A stretch of DNA of 42,326 nt from Alistipes sp. (lineage in GTDB: Bacteria > Bacteroidota > Bacteroidia > Bacteroidales > Rikenellaceae). A program made the translations under genes and the position numbers. Under the pieces are notes generated by a model. The model ran no database searches. It was not told the DNA's origin and saw only the letters and a list, made by a program, of their open reading frames with translations. Shown here piece after piece: positions 15,469 through 23,368 of this stretch. Every line of letters begins with the position of its first letter. Position 1 is the first letter of the stretch. Location: NCBI GenBank assembly GCA_020026435.1, contig JAHHQK010000015.1, forward strand, positions 1 through 42,326. Direction: 5' to 3'.

Positions 15469-16569
15469 CTATCGGCGGCAGATGACCTGGTTGCGATAGC
15501 GGATGTCGATCGTGCGGTAGCGATCCCAGCCGATCTTCGACAGCCCCTTGCGGTAGAAGCGTCTGAGCGTCGAGAACTTCTCCTCGATGCGCTCCAGCCG
15601 TCCGAACAGGACAACATGGCGGCCGCTACGCGGCACCAGCTCCACTTCCAATGCTCCGCTGGGGGTCGTTCGTGCCACGATCTGCACCACTTCCGACCTC
15701 CAGAAACCATCATCTTCAACCATTTCTACAAAGGTAATGAGTTTCATGAAATCTTCGTAGTTTTTCTCCAACTTTTTTTGCATACGACGCTCATTCTCCT
15801 GCTCTTCGCTCAAGCGGCGGATGCCCATGTGGATCAAGAAAGCCTCATAGCGGTAGTTGCGGCGCAGGACTGCTTTTTCGTGGCGCAGCTTCTCGACCCT
15901 TTTCTCGAATTTCTCGCGGCTCTCGAAGGCCCACCAGCGGCGTTTGATGCGGCGGCGGCGCAGCTCCGCGAAATTCTGATCATTCTCGGCATCACGCTCA
16001 TAGAAGGGGTACTTCTCGGACTCGATCTCGCGGATCCGCTCCTCATGGGCGCGGATCTTCTCGTCGATCACCTGCCTCACATCGCCGGCATACCCCGCGG
16101 AGAAGGGCGGACGATAGCTGCCGCTCACCACCGGCACATAGAGCGACGAAGGCGTGGGGATCGGGAAAACGAACCCGTCGGAGGTGACATAGGCGTTGAT
16201 TCCGTCGGTGAGCAGTCTCATGAAGGGCTTGCGCTGGGCGATCTTCACCTTGAGTTCCCCCTCGTAGTTGGTGTAGGCCGACACCCTGCGGATGAATCCG
16301 TTGCGGGCGATCAGTGCTTCGATCCCCGTCAGATCCACCTCATCAACAGCCGTGCCGATCGTGGGTATTTTGCTCCTCGAAATCCACCCCCTCACCTCGG
16401 CGGCCGTGACCAGATAGCCCTGCGAGGTGCTGTCGGTGACTTCGACCGACAGGGATGAGACCTTCTGTCCGCTCCGCCGATCGCGCGCGAATATCCACGC
16501 GGCCGCCACATAGAGTGCCACGCCGCCCCACATCAGGCCGATCGTCAAGAATCTGAATTGCGGTTTCAT
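15469..16569 (-). CDS. ftsQ: Cell division protein FtsQ-like, with charged insertion
   Basis: 366 residues. One N-terminal membrane segment (~8-27) precedes a POTRA-like domain (VTAAEVRGWISRS..., ~40-110) and a beta-rich domain ending GWDRYRTIDIRYRNQVICRR, which is typical of Bacteroidetes FtsQ. Between ~163 and 272 lies a very charged, Arg/Glu/Lys-rich and probably helical block (ELRRRRIKRRWW, EKFEKRVEKLRHEKAVLRR), absent from the ~250-residue Bacteroides proteins I recall. FtsQ links the early ring to FtsB/FtsL and septal synthesis on the periplasmic side. Position between murC (24-nt gap) and ftsA supports the call. Annotators may call it only 'cell division protein'. The insertion makes it distinctive. 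Confidence 0.88.
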   Translation of the reverse strand: MKPQFRFLTIGLMWGGVALYVAAAWIFARDRRSGQKVSSLSVEVTDSTSQGYLVTAAEVRGWISRSKIPTIGTAVDEVDLTGIEALIARNGFIRRVSAYTNYEGELKVKIAQRKPFMRLLTDGINAYVTSDGFVFPIPTPSSLYVPVVSGSYRPPFSAGYAGDVRQVIDEKIRAHEERIREIESEKYPFYERDAENDQNFAELRRRRIKRRWWAFESREKFEKRVEKLRHEKAVLRRNYRYEAFLIHMGIRRLSEEQENERRMQKKLEKNYEDFMKLITFVEMVEDDGFWRSEVVQIVARTTPSGALEVELVPRSGRHVVLFGRLERIEEKFSTLRRFYRKGLSKIGWDRYRTIDIRYRNQVICRR

Positions 16570-16593
16570 TCCCGTCCCTTGTCGTTATGCCGT

Positions 16594-17970
16594 TCAGGCT
16601 TTGAGTTTGAGTTTTTCGGCCACGGCACTGCAACAGGCGTCGATATTGCCCGCGCCGAACGTCACCACCACATCGGTCTCCATGCCGTAGAGTGTCTCGG
16701 CCAGCTGCTCGCGCTCCACGATCCGGCACGGCACACCGATCCGCTCGGCGATGATCTCCGTGCGGATGCCCTCCAGCGGTTCCTCGCGGGCGGGGTAAAT
16801 CGGCAGCAGCACCGTCTCGTCGGCCAGCGACAGGGCCTCGGCAAATTCGCGGTAGAGGTCGCGCGTGCGTGTGTAGAGGTGGGGCTGGAACACGGCCGTG
16901 ATCTTGCGTTCGGGGAACATACGGCGCACCGAGGTGAGCGTGGCCGACAACTCGCGCGGGTGGTGGGCATAGTCATCCATATAGACCTGGCGGGGCGTGT
17001 TGACCCAGAACTCAAAGCGACGTTTCACGCCCGAGAATCCGGCCAGAGCCTCGCGGAGGCGGTCCTCATCCAGCGCCACCCCTTCGGCCTTCGCAGCACA
17101 CCACACCGAGGCGATGGCCGCCACCGAATTTTCGATATTGACCCATCCGGGTACACCCAGACGGCAGTTTTCGACCACTCCGTCCGGAGTCACCACATCG
17201 TAGCGGTAGAGTCCCCCGCCCAGCAGTTCGACATTTCGGGCGTAGAAGTCGCACTCCTCGTCGTAGGCATAGCGGTAGATGGTAATCCCCTCGTTGTGGA
17301 TATCCAGCTCCACGCCCTTCTTCAGGATGAGGGCACCACCCTTGCGGATCTGATCCGCAAACTGTGCAAAGGCTTCCTTCACAGCCTCGTGCGTGCCGTA
17401 GATATCGAGGTGATCGGCATCGGCCGAGGTGATCACCGCCACATCGGGATAGAGACGCAGGAACGAACGGTCGAACTCATCGGCCTCGACAGCCAGACGA
17501 CGTCCCTCGCCCAGCACCAGATTGCTGTCGAAATTCTTCGAGATACCCCCCAGGAAAGCCGATCCGCCTCCGGTCAGGGCGCGGTTCAGCCACGCCACGA
17601 GGGTCGTGGTGGAGGTCTTGCCGTGGGTTCCGGCCACCGCCATCACATACTTGCCTGCGGAGAGGTGCCCCAGCATCTGCGAACGCTTCTCGATGCGGAA
17701 ACCCTCCTTGAGGAAGTAGCGGTATTCGGAATGATCCTCCGGAATGGCGGGCGTATAGACCACCATCGTCTCCTCCTTCACAAGCATCTCGCGGGGAATC
17801 AACTCCACATCATCCTCATAGTGGACCTCCGCTCCCTCCTTTTCGAGACGCTCGGTCAGCGGCGTACACGTACGGTCGTAACCTGCGACCCGCATACCCT
17901 CATGCAGAAAATAACGGGCCAGGGCACTCATGCCGATACCTCCGATTCCCAAAAAATATATGTTTTTCAT
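16594..17970 (-). CDS. murC: UDP-N-acetylmuramate--L-alanine ligase MurC
   Basis: 458 residues, the normal length. N-terminal UDP-binding fold FLGIGGIGMSALARYF (~6-22), P-loop AGTHGKTSTTTLV (~113-125) and central-domain landmarks of Mur ligases (VEADEFDRSFL, TSADADHLDIYG). The C-terminal domain contains YMDDYAHHPRELSATL. The enzyme joins L-Ala to UDP-MurNAc with ATP, the first step of the peptide stem, in the cytoplasm. It follows murG by 16 nt and precedes ftsQ by 24 nt. No anomaly was seen. Confidence 0.97.
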   Translation of the reverse strand: MKNIYFLGIGGIGMSALARYFLHEGMRVAGYDRTCTPLTERLEKEGAEVHYEDDVELIPREMLVKEETMVVYTPAIPEDHSEYRYFLKEGFRIEKRSQMLGHLSAGKYVMAVAGTHGKTSTTTLVAWLNRALTGGGSAFLGGISKNFDSNLVLGEGRRLAVEADEFDRSFLRLYPDVAVITSADADHLDIYGTHEAVKEAFAQFADQIRKGGALILKKGVELDIHNEGITIYRYAYDEECDFYARNVELLGGGLYRYDVVTPDGVVENCRLGVPGWVNIENSVAAIASVWCAAKAEGVALDEDRLREALAGFSGVKRRFEFWVNTPRQVYMDDYAHHPRELSATLTSVRRMFPERKITAVFQPHLYTRTRDLYREFAEALSLADETVLLPIYPAREEPLEGIRTEIIAERIGVPCRIVEREQLAETLYGMETDVVVTFGAGNIDACCSAVAEKLKLKA

Positions 17971-17986
17971 CTTCTATAATTTTTTT

Positions 17987-19087
17987 CTATTTCATCACCT
18001 TCACGATCTCGTCGACAATATCTTCGGCGGCGTTCGGGGTGGCCAGTTTTTCGATATTCGCGCTCATGCGGCTCATGCGCTCGGGATCGCGGGCCAGTTC
18101 GATGGCGCACTCCATGGCCTTCTCGCGACACTCGCGGTCGGGGACGAGCAGTGCGGCCTGTTTGTCGGCCAAGGCACGGGCGTTCTTCGTCTGATGGTCC
18201 TCGGCCACATTGGGCGAGGGGACGAACACCGTGGGCTTGGCCACCAGGCACAACTCCGACACCGTACCCGCACCGCTGCGCGACACCACCACATCGGCGG
18301 CAGCGTAGGCGTAATCCATGCGGTCGATGAAAGCCCCCTGCCAAACGTGGGCGGCGGGGTGTTGGCGCAGGAATTCCTGCATCTCCTTCTCGTAATATTT
18401 GCCCGTCTGCCAGATCACCTGCACGGGGGCTTTACCCTCGGTGCGCCGGATCCAGCTCTTCATCATCTCGTTGAGCGAGCGTGTGCCGAGCGATCCGCCC
18501 ACAACAAGAATCGTGGGCATCGAGTCGCTCAATCCGTAGTATTTGAGGGCCTCGCCGCGGTCGGCACCCTCCTTCGAGAAGCGTCCGCGCAGGGGGTTGC
18601 CCGTGAAGGAGATCTTCTCCCCGGGGAAGAAGCGCTCCATACCCTCATAGGCCACACAGATGCGGCGTGCGCCCTTTGCGAGGATCTTGTTGGTGACTCC
18701 CGCATAAGAATTCTGTTCCTGGATCAGGGTCGGCACGCCCATCCGCTGGGCCATCCACAGCACCGGTGCGCTGGCATAACCGCCGAATCCCACGGCGATG
18801 TCGGCCTTGAAGTCGCGGATCGTACGACGGGCCTTGCGCAGGCTCTTCCAGATCTTCACCGGGATCAGCAGATTCCTCCACTCCAGGCGTCTCTGCAAGC
18901 CCACAATCGGCAGACCCACAATCCGATAACCCAAATCCGGAATTTTCTCCATCTCCATCTTGCCTTCAGCTCCGACAAACAGAATCTCAACCTCGTCACC
19001 GAACCGCCGCTTCAACGCCTCGGCAACCGCAACGGCGGGGTAGATATGTCCGCCCGTACCGCCTCCCGAAACAATAATCTTTTTCAT
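17987..19087 (-). CDS. murG: UDP-GlcNAc transferase MurG (lipid II synthesis)
   Basis: 366 residues of the GT28 family. The N-terminal G-loop is SGGGTGGHIYPAVAVAEAL (~7-25), a second glycine loop is GFGGYASAPVLWMA, and the C-terminal donor-binding domain has VVGGSLGTRSLNEMM, SRSGAGTVSEL and PSPNVAEDHQTKNA. It adds GlcNAc from UDP-GlcNAc to lipid I on the inner face of the membrane. It is the first gene of this division/wall string; a 93-nt structured leader separates it from comM. The usual upstream partners (ftsW, murD, mraY, murE, ftsI) are not in the window. Confidence 0.97.
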   Translation of the reverse strand: MKKIIVSGGGTGGHIYPAVAVAEALKRRFGDEVEILFVGAEGKMEMEKIPDLGYRIVGLPIVGLQRRLEWRNLLIPVKIWKSLRKARRTIRDFKADIAVGFGGYASAPVLWMAQRMGVPTLIQEQNSYAGVTNKILAKGARRICVAYEGMERFFPGEKISFTGNPLRGRFSKEGADRGEALKYYGLSDSMPTILVVGGSLGTRSLNEMMKSWIRRTEGKAPVQVIWQTGKYYEKEMQEFLRQHPAAHVWQGAFIDRMDYAYAAADVVVSRSGAGTVSELCLVAKPTVFVPSPNVAEDHQTKNARALADKQAALLVPDRECREKAMECAIELARDPERMSRMSANIEKLATPNAAEDIVDEIVKVMK

Positions 19088-19119
19088 ATATCTTTTTTTA
19101 TCCTTTCTTTTTATGCTCG

Positions 19120-19153
19120 TCGGGCGGGACGGATCCCCGCCCTTGCCGCCCGA
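19120..19153 (-). promoter_or_regulatory. Competing hairpins in the comM-murG gap
   Basis: GGGCGGG (19122-19128) can pair with CCCGCCC (19136-19142), or as TCGGGCGG (19120-19127) with CCGCCCGA (19146-19153). The two stems exclude each other. In the - direction they lie 32 nt or more before the murG start with no T-run. This could be a leaky comM terminator or an attenuator-like leader. Confidence 0.35.
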
Positions 19154-19180
19154 TGCTCCCCGATCAAAGGGCGACCGTTT

Positions 19181-20719
19181 TTATTTTCCCCAGCTGCCAC
19201 GGTCCAGGGATCGGTAGTTGATCGCCTCGGCGACATCCGAGGCCTCGATCCGCTCGCGACCCGCCAAGTCGGCAATCGTCCGCGCCACCTTCAGGATGCG
19301 GTCGTAGGCCCGGGCCGACAACGACAGCCGGTTCATCGCACGCTCCAGCAGTCGGGCCGTATCACCGTCCAGCGCACAATGACGGCGCAGCAATGCCGCA
19401 TTCATCATGGCGTTGGTATGCACGCCACACACCCCCTTGAACCGCTCCTCCTGGATGGCACGGGCACGGATCACCCGTTCGCGCACCGCCACGCTCCGCT
19501 CCCCGGGCGTCATATCCGAAAGGCTCGCGGGATCGACGGGCGTCACCTCCACATGGAGGTCGATACGGTCCATCAGCGGGCCCGAAATGCGGTTCATGTA
19601 GCGATGGACCGACCCCGGGGAGCAGGTACACTCCTTCGTGGGGTGGTTATAGTATCCGCACGGGCAGGGGTTCATGGCTGCCACCAGCATGAAGTTGGCG
19701 GGGTATTCCACACTATACTTGGCCCGTGACACGGTGATCTTCTTATCCTCCAGCGGCTGGCGCAGCACCTCGAGGACACCGCGTCCGAATTCGGGCAGCT
19801 CGTCGAGGAACAACACTCCGTTATGGGCCAGCGAAGCCTCACCCGGCGAGGGGTTCTGTCCTCCGCCCACGATGGCCACCTGTGAGGCCAGGTGGTGGGG
19901 CGAACGGAACGGACGACGGGTCATCAGTCCACTCGAGACGCCTGTTTTTCCCGCCACGGAGTGGATCTTGGTGGTCTCCAGGGCCTCCTCCCGCGACAGG
20001 GGCGGGAGGATGGTCGGCAGGCGGCGGGCCAGCATCGTCTTGCCCGATCCGGGCGAGCCGATCAGAAGGATGTTATGACCTCCCGCCGCCGCAATCTCCA
20101 TGGCGCGTTTGACGTATTCCTGACCCTTGACATCGGCGAAGTCCTCGTCATAAATCCCCGCTTCCACCTCTTCGGTCTCCTGCGGAGGCAGGGCGGGGAT
20201 CATGGTCTGCTCGCCGTTCAGAAAGGCAATGGTCTGTTTGAGGCTTTCGGCGGCTATGATCTCCACACCCTCGACCACAGCGGCCTCGGAGGCATTTTCG
20301 CAGGGCAAAATCAGCCGTTTGAGGCCCATCTCGCGGGCCTTCACGGCCATCGGCAGCACGCCCTTGACGGCTCTCAGCGACCCGTCGAGCGACAATTCTC
20401 CGGCGAGCATCGTCCCCTCCAGATCCCGGCCCTCGACACGACCCATGGCGGCCAGGATGCCGATGGCGATCGGCAGGTCGAAAGCCGCGCCCTCCTTACG
20501 CAGGTCGGCGGGGGCGAGATTCACCACCACCTTGCGCCCCGACATCTTCTCACCCGAGTTCTCAAAGGCGGCGCGGATGCGCTGTTCGCTCTCCTTGACG
20601 GCGTTGTCGGGCAGTCCGACCAGATACATACCCAGTCCTCCGCCCGCGATGTTGACCTCGACGGTCACCGCCACGGCGTCGATTCCGACGATTGCTCCTG
20701 CATAAGTACGCACAAACAT
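19181..20719 (-). CDS. comM: YifB/ComM-family Mg-chelatase-like AAA+ ATPase
   Basis: 512 residues from the ATG at 20719. An N-terminal LonC-like domain (~1-175; NLAPADLRKEGAAFDLPIA, GELSLDGSLRAVKGVLP) precedes an AAA+ core with Walker A GSPGSGKTML (~221-230), Walker B LFLDELPEF, and a cysteine pair region CPCGYYNHPTKECTC, all typical of ComM/YifB. In Vibrio, ComM is a branch-migration helicase for natural transformation; here only DNA processing is inferred. An upstream in-frame ATG at 20746 is rejected because it lies inside the dnaB terminator stem, and the conserved family start is MFVRTYAGA-like. The gene is followed by murG. Confidence 0.93.
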   Translation of the reverse strand: MFVRTYAGAIVGIDAVAVTVEVNIAGGGLGMYLVGLPDNAVKESEQRIRAAFENSGEKMSGRKVVVNLAPADLRKEGAAFDLPIAIGILAAMGRVEGRDLEGTMLAGELSLDGSLRAVKGVLPMAVKAREMGLKRLILPCENASEAAVVEGVEIIAAESLKQTIAFLNGEQTMIPALPPQETEEVEAGIYDEDFADVKGQEYVKRAMEIAAAGGHNILLIGSPGSGKTMLARRLPTILPPLSREEALETTKIHSVAGKTGVSSGLMTRRPFRSPHHLASQVAIVGGGQNPSPGEASLAHNGVLFLDELPEFGRGVLEVLRQPLEDKKITVSRAKYSVEYPANFMLVAAMNPCPCGYYNHPTKECTCSPGSVHRYMNRISGPLMDRIDLHVEVTPVDPASLSDMTPGERSVAVRERVIRARAIQEERFKGVCGVHTNAMMNAALLRRHCALDGDTARLLERAMNRLSLSARAYDRILKVARTIADLAGRERIEASDVAEAINYRSLDRGSWGK

Positions 20720-20735
20720 AGCCTCAGTCTTTTTA

Positions 20736-20764
20736 TAAAAAGCCATCGGAGCGATCCGACGGCT
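20736..20764 (-). terminator. Terminator after dnaB
   Basis: On -, AGCCGTCGGA pairs with TCCGATGGCT (one G-T wobble) around a 4-nt loop, then TTTTT. It lies 67 nt after the dnaB stop and just before the chosen comM start. Confidence 0.8.
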
Positions 20765-20830
20765 GTAATGTCCACAATTCCTTGCAACGGGTGCAATGTG
20801 CTACCCGTCAGACGGTTCTCCGCCCCGGTT

Positions 20831-22411
20831 TTAGAACGGAGGTTCCTGCTCGATATTGCCCGAAGCGTTGATGTCGAACTCCGAACTGCCCATCGTCGAG
20901 CCTAGACCTCCGCCCATCGCGCCTCCGTCTCCGCCCGCAGGACCGCCAAACGACGAACTGGCGTAGTCGTCGTAGGCCTGCTGGGCATCGGCAGCCTGAG
21001 CGGGCGGCAGCATCGAGTCGTCCATGTCGACAAACCGGGCCTGCTCCTTCAGGAAACGGAGCTTGACGTCGCACACCGCACCGTTACGGTGCTTGGCGAT
21101 GATGATCTCGGCCATACCCTCGGTCGACATACCGTTTTCGTCCTGGTTGATGCCGTAGTACTCGGGACGGTGGATGAAGGCCACGATATCGGCATCCTGC
21201 TCGATGGCTCCCGACTCACGCAGGTCGGAGAGCTGGGGTCGTTTCGATCCGCCACGCATCTCGGTGGCACGGCTCAGCTGCGACAGGGCGATGATCGGCA
21301 CATTCAGCTCCTTGGCGATGGCCTTGAGCGTTCGTGAGATGAAGGCCACCTCCTGCTCGCGGTTGCCGCGTGTATCCTGGTTTCCGGTCATCAGCTGGAG
21401 GTAGTCGATGACGATGATCTTGATGTCGTTATGGATCTTCAGACGGCGGGCCTTCGAGCGGAACTCGAAGACCGACAACGCCGGGGTATCGTCGATGAAC
21501 AGGGGGGCGGCACCCAGCGGCTTGGTGGCCGACTCCAGGTGGCTCCACTGCTCGGGGGTCAGACGTCCCGACTTGACATCGTTGCCGGCCAGTCCCGTCT
21601 CGGCGATGATCAGACGCATCATCAGCTGCACGGCCGACATCTCCAACGAGAAGAAGGCCACGCCCTGCTCGTGATCCACAGCCATGTTGCGGGCCATCGA
21701 CAACACGAAGGCCGTCTTACCCATCGAAGGACGGGCGGCGATGATGATCAGGTCCGAGAGCTGCCATCCGAGCGTCACGCGGTCGATCGACAGGAATCCC
21801 GAGGGCACACCGCTGAAGGCGCTCGTATTTTTCGAGGCCTCCTCGATCTGCTCCAGGGCACGCGCCAAAATATCCTTCGAGGACTGCACCGACCGTTTCA
21901 CATGACCCTCCGACACCTTGAAGATCTCGCTCTCGGCAAACCCGATGAGGTCCGTCACGTCGGTCGACTCGTCGTAGGAACGGCGCTGAATCTCGGTGGC
22001 CGAGCGGATCAACTCGCGCTGGACGTACTTCTGGGCGATGATCTTGGCATGGAACTCCACATTGGCGGCCGATCCGACCTTCTGGGTCAGCTGCGCCAGG
22101 TAGGAAGCACCGCCCACCTTCGGCAGGTCCTTCTTGGACTTGAGCCGCTCGGTGACGGTGAACAGGTCGATGGGTTTGAGCTCCATCGACAGCTCGACGA
22201 TCGCCTTGTAGATCAGACGGTGCTCCTCGGTGTAGAAGGCCTCGGGTGTGAGCAGCTCCTGCACCGAGATGATACTGTCCTTCTCCAGCATCAGGGCTCC
22301 GAGGACGGCCTCCTCCAGCTCGACGGCCTGAGGGGGTACGTTGCCCGCGGTTTCGGTCAGTGCTTCGTATGCCTCCCGATTGCGGGAGGAGGGAGTAAAT
22401 GTTTTTGCCAT
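20831..22411 (-). CDS. dnaB: Replicative DNA helicase DnaB
   Basis: 526 residues. The N-terminal helical domain spans ~25-130 (PPQAVELEEAVLGALMLEKD), followed by a linker and a RecA-like motor with Walker A AARPSMGKTAF (~225-235). Other motor motifs are Walker B IIVIDYLQLM and the later SQLSRATE and DADIVAFIHRPEYY. No intein is present. It is the hexameric replication helicase that unwinds DNA ahead of the fork and binds primase. Beyond ~residue 480 the protein has a Gly-rich disordered tail and ends EQEPPF, resembling the tip of SSB. Its own promoter lies immediately upstream (22435-22465) and a terminator downstream. Confidence 0.96.
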   Translation of the reverse strand: MAKTFTPSSRNREAYEALTETAGNVPPQAVELEEAVLGALMLEKDSIISVQELLTPEAFYTEEHRLIYKAIVELSMELKPIDLFTVTERLKSKKDLPKVGGASYLAQLTQKVGSAANVEFHAKIIAQKYVQRELIRSATEIQRRSYDESTDVTDLIGFAESEIFKVSEGHVKRSVQSSKDILARALEQIEEASKNTSAFSGVPSGFLSIDRVTLGWQLSDLIIIAARPSMGKTAFVLSMARNMAVDHEQGVAFFSLEMSAVQLMMRLIIAETGLAGNDVKSGRLTPEQWSHLESATKPLGAAPLFIDDTPALSVFEFRSKARRLKIHNDIKIIVIDYLQLMTGNQDTRGNREQEVAFISRTLKAIAKELNVPIIALSQLSRATEMRGGSKRPQLSDLRESGAIEQDADIVAFIHRPEYYGINQDENGMSTEGMAEIIIAKHRNGAVCDVKLRFLKEQARFVDMDDSMLPPAQAADAQQAYDDYASSSFGGPAGGDGGAMGGGLGSTMGSSEFDINASGNIEQEPPF

Positions 22412-22434
22412 TTGATTCGGGATATTTCAGCGTT

Positions 22435-22465
22435 CAAAATTAACGATTCGCCTCGACATATCAAA
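22435..22465 (-). promoter_or_regulatory. dnaB promoter (Bacteroidetes type)
   Basis: On -, TTTG (22462-22465), a 19-nt spacer, then TAATTTTG (22435-22442): an exact fit to TTTG/TAnnTTTG. It sits 24 nt from the dnaB start. The -33 element is shared with the T-run of the comF terminator. Confidence 0.65.
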
Positions 22466-22495
22466 ACCGAGGAGGGCTTATTCCTCCGCCCTCGG
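22463..22495 (-). terminator. Probable comF terminator
   Basis: On -, CCGAGG..GGAGG pairs with CTCC..CCTCGG, followed by TTTT. It lies ~150 nt beyond the comF stop. Confidence 0.55.
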
Positions 22496-22527
22496 GGTCA
22501 AAGGCGATTCCGGGGCCCGATTTCGGG

Positions 22528-22604
22528 TCTTTTCCGCCTGTGCAGCCGCGGGCAGAAGCGGTTTTCTGCATCTTTTCCGCCTGTGCAGTCACAGACAGAA
22601 GCGG
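22528..22604. repeat. Two-copy 34-bp repeat between comF and dnaB
   Basis: Copies at 22528-22561 and 22571-22604 share TCTTTTCCGCCTGTGCAG at the left and CAGAAGCGG at the right, with changes only in between (period 43 nt). Each copy can fold into an imperfect hairpin of the CCGC..GCGG arms. Confidence 0.75.
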
Positions 22605-22645
22605 GGCTTCACACCCTCTACTTCCGCTCGAGCGGTCCTCCCCGC

Positions 22646-23368
22646 TCAGTCCTTCACGCCCAGTTCGCGGCGCGAGACGGCCAGGGCCGCGATGCTGATG
22701 CGGCAGTCGGGGACACGCTTGGCGATGGCCTCGGCACACGCCATGAGGGTGCTGCCCGTGGTCATCACGTCATCGACCAGGAGGATGTGCCTCCCCGCCA
22801 GAGCTCCGGGTGCGACCACACGGAAAGCCCCCTCGACATTGGCGGCCCTTTCGCGGCGGGCCTTGCGGGCCTGGCTCGCGGTGTAACGTCTGCGGCACAC
22901 GCTGTGGCGGTCGACCCCGACACCAAGGCGGGAGGCGATTCCCTCGGCGATGTATTCCGACTGATTGTAGCCCCTCAGACACCGTTTCAACGGGTGGAGC
23001 GGCAGAGGGATGACCACATCGACATCGTCATAAAGCCCGCTCTCGGCCAATGCGCGGCCGTACCACTCACCCATCATGCGGGCCAGCGGCCACGAGCCCC
23101 TGTATTTGAATCCGTGGATCAGATCCCTCCATCCGCTGCCGTGGCTGAAGAACAGAAAGGCCGAGGCGCGGTGGATGGGCATCAGGTCGCGGCAACGCTC
23201 CAGAACGGGGTTGTCGGCCTCACGCCAGTAGCCCGTCAGGGGAGCCGTCACGCGGCAGAGCGTGCAGATCCGCTCCTCGCCCGCCACCAGCGGCGTATGG
23301 CACACGGCACACCGCGGCACGAAGAACAACGAGCGGACATCGCTCCAGACATCACTGAGGATCGACAT
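22646..23368 (-). CDS. comF: ComF-family phosphoribosyltransferase-like protein
   Basis: 240 residues. An N-terminal zinc-finger-like pair of CxxC motifs (PRCAVCHTPLVAGEERICTLC, ~18-38) is followed by a type-I PRTase fold. It carries HPLKRCLRGYNQSEYIAEGIA and the PRPP-binding loop ILLVDDVMTTGST. ComF proteins are linked to DNA uptake and transformation in several bacteria; the reaction is unknown. Its start overlaps the priA stop by 17 nt, so priA-comF are probably translated together. This is a classical pairing of DNA-processing genes, and together with comM it makes a competence-like set, although no pilus genes are in the window. Confidence 0.9.
   Translation of the reverse strand: MSILSDVWSDVRSLFFVPRCAVCHTPLVAGEERICTLCRVTAPLTGYWREADNPVLERCRDLMPIHRASAFLFFSHGSGWRDLIHGFKYRGSWPLARMMGEWYGRALAESGLYDDVDVVIPLPLHPLKRCLRGYNQSEYIAEGIASRLGVGVDRHSVCRRRYTASQARKARRERAANVEGAFRVVAPGALAGRHILLVDDVMTTGSTLMACAEAIAKRVPDCRISIAALAVSRRELGVKD

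Noticed and set aside
13397..15499. Long open frame (about 700 codons) on + opposite ftsA
   Set aside because: It is complementary to the conserved ftsA gene and part of ftsZ and arises from codon bias in G/C-rich DNA; no known family or signal.
20710..20722. TATGTTTG as a -7 box before comM
   Set aside because: It lies on the start codon itself (ATG TTT GTG), so it is coding sequence.
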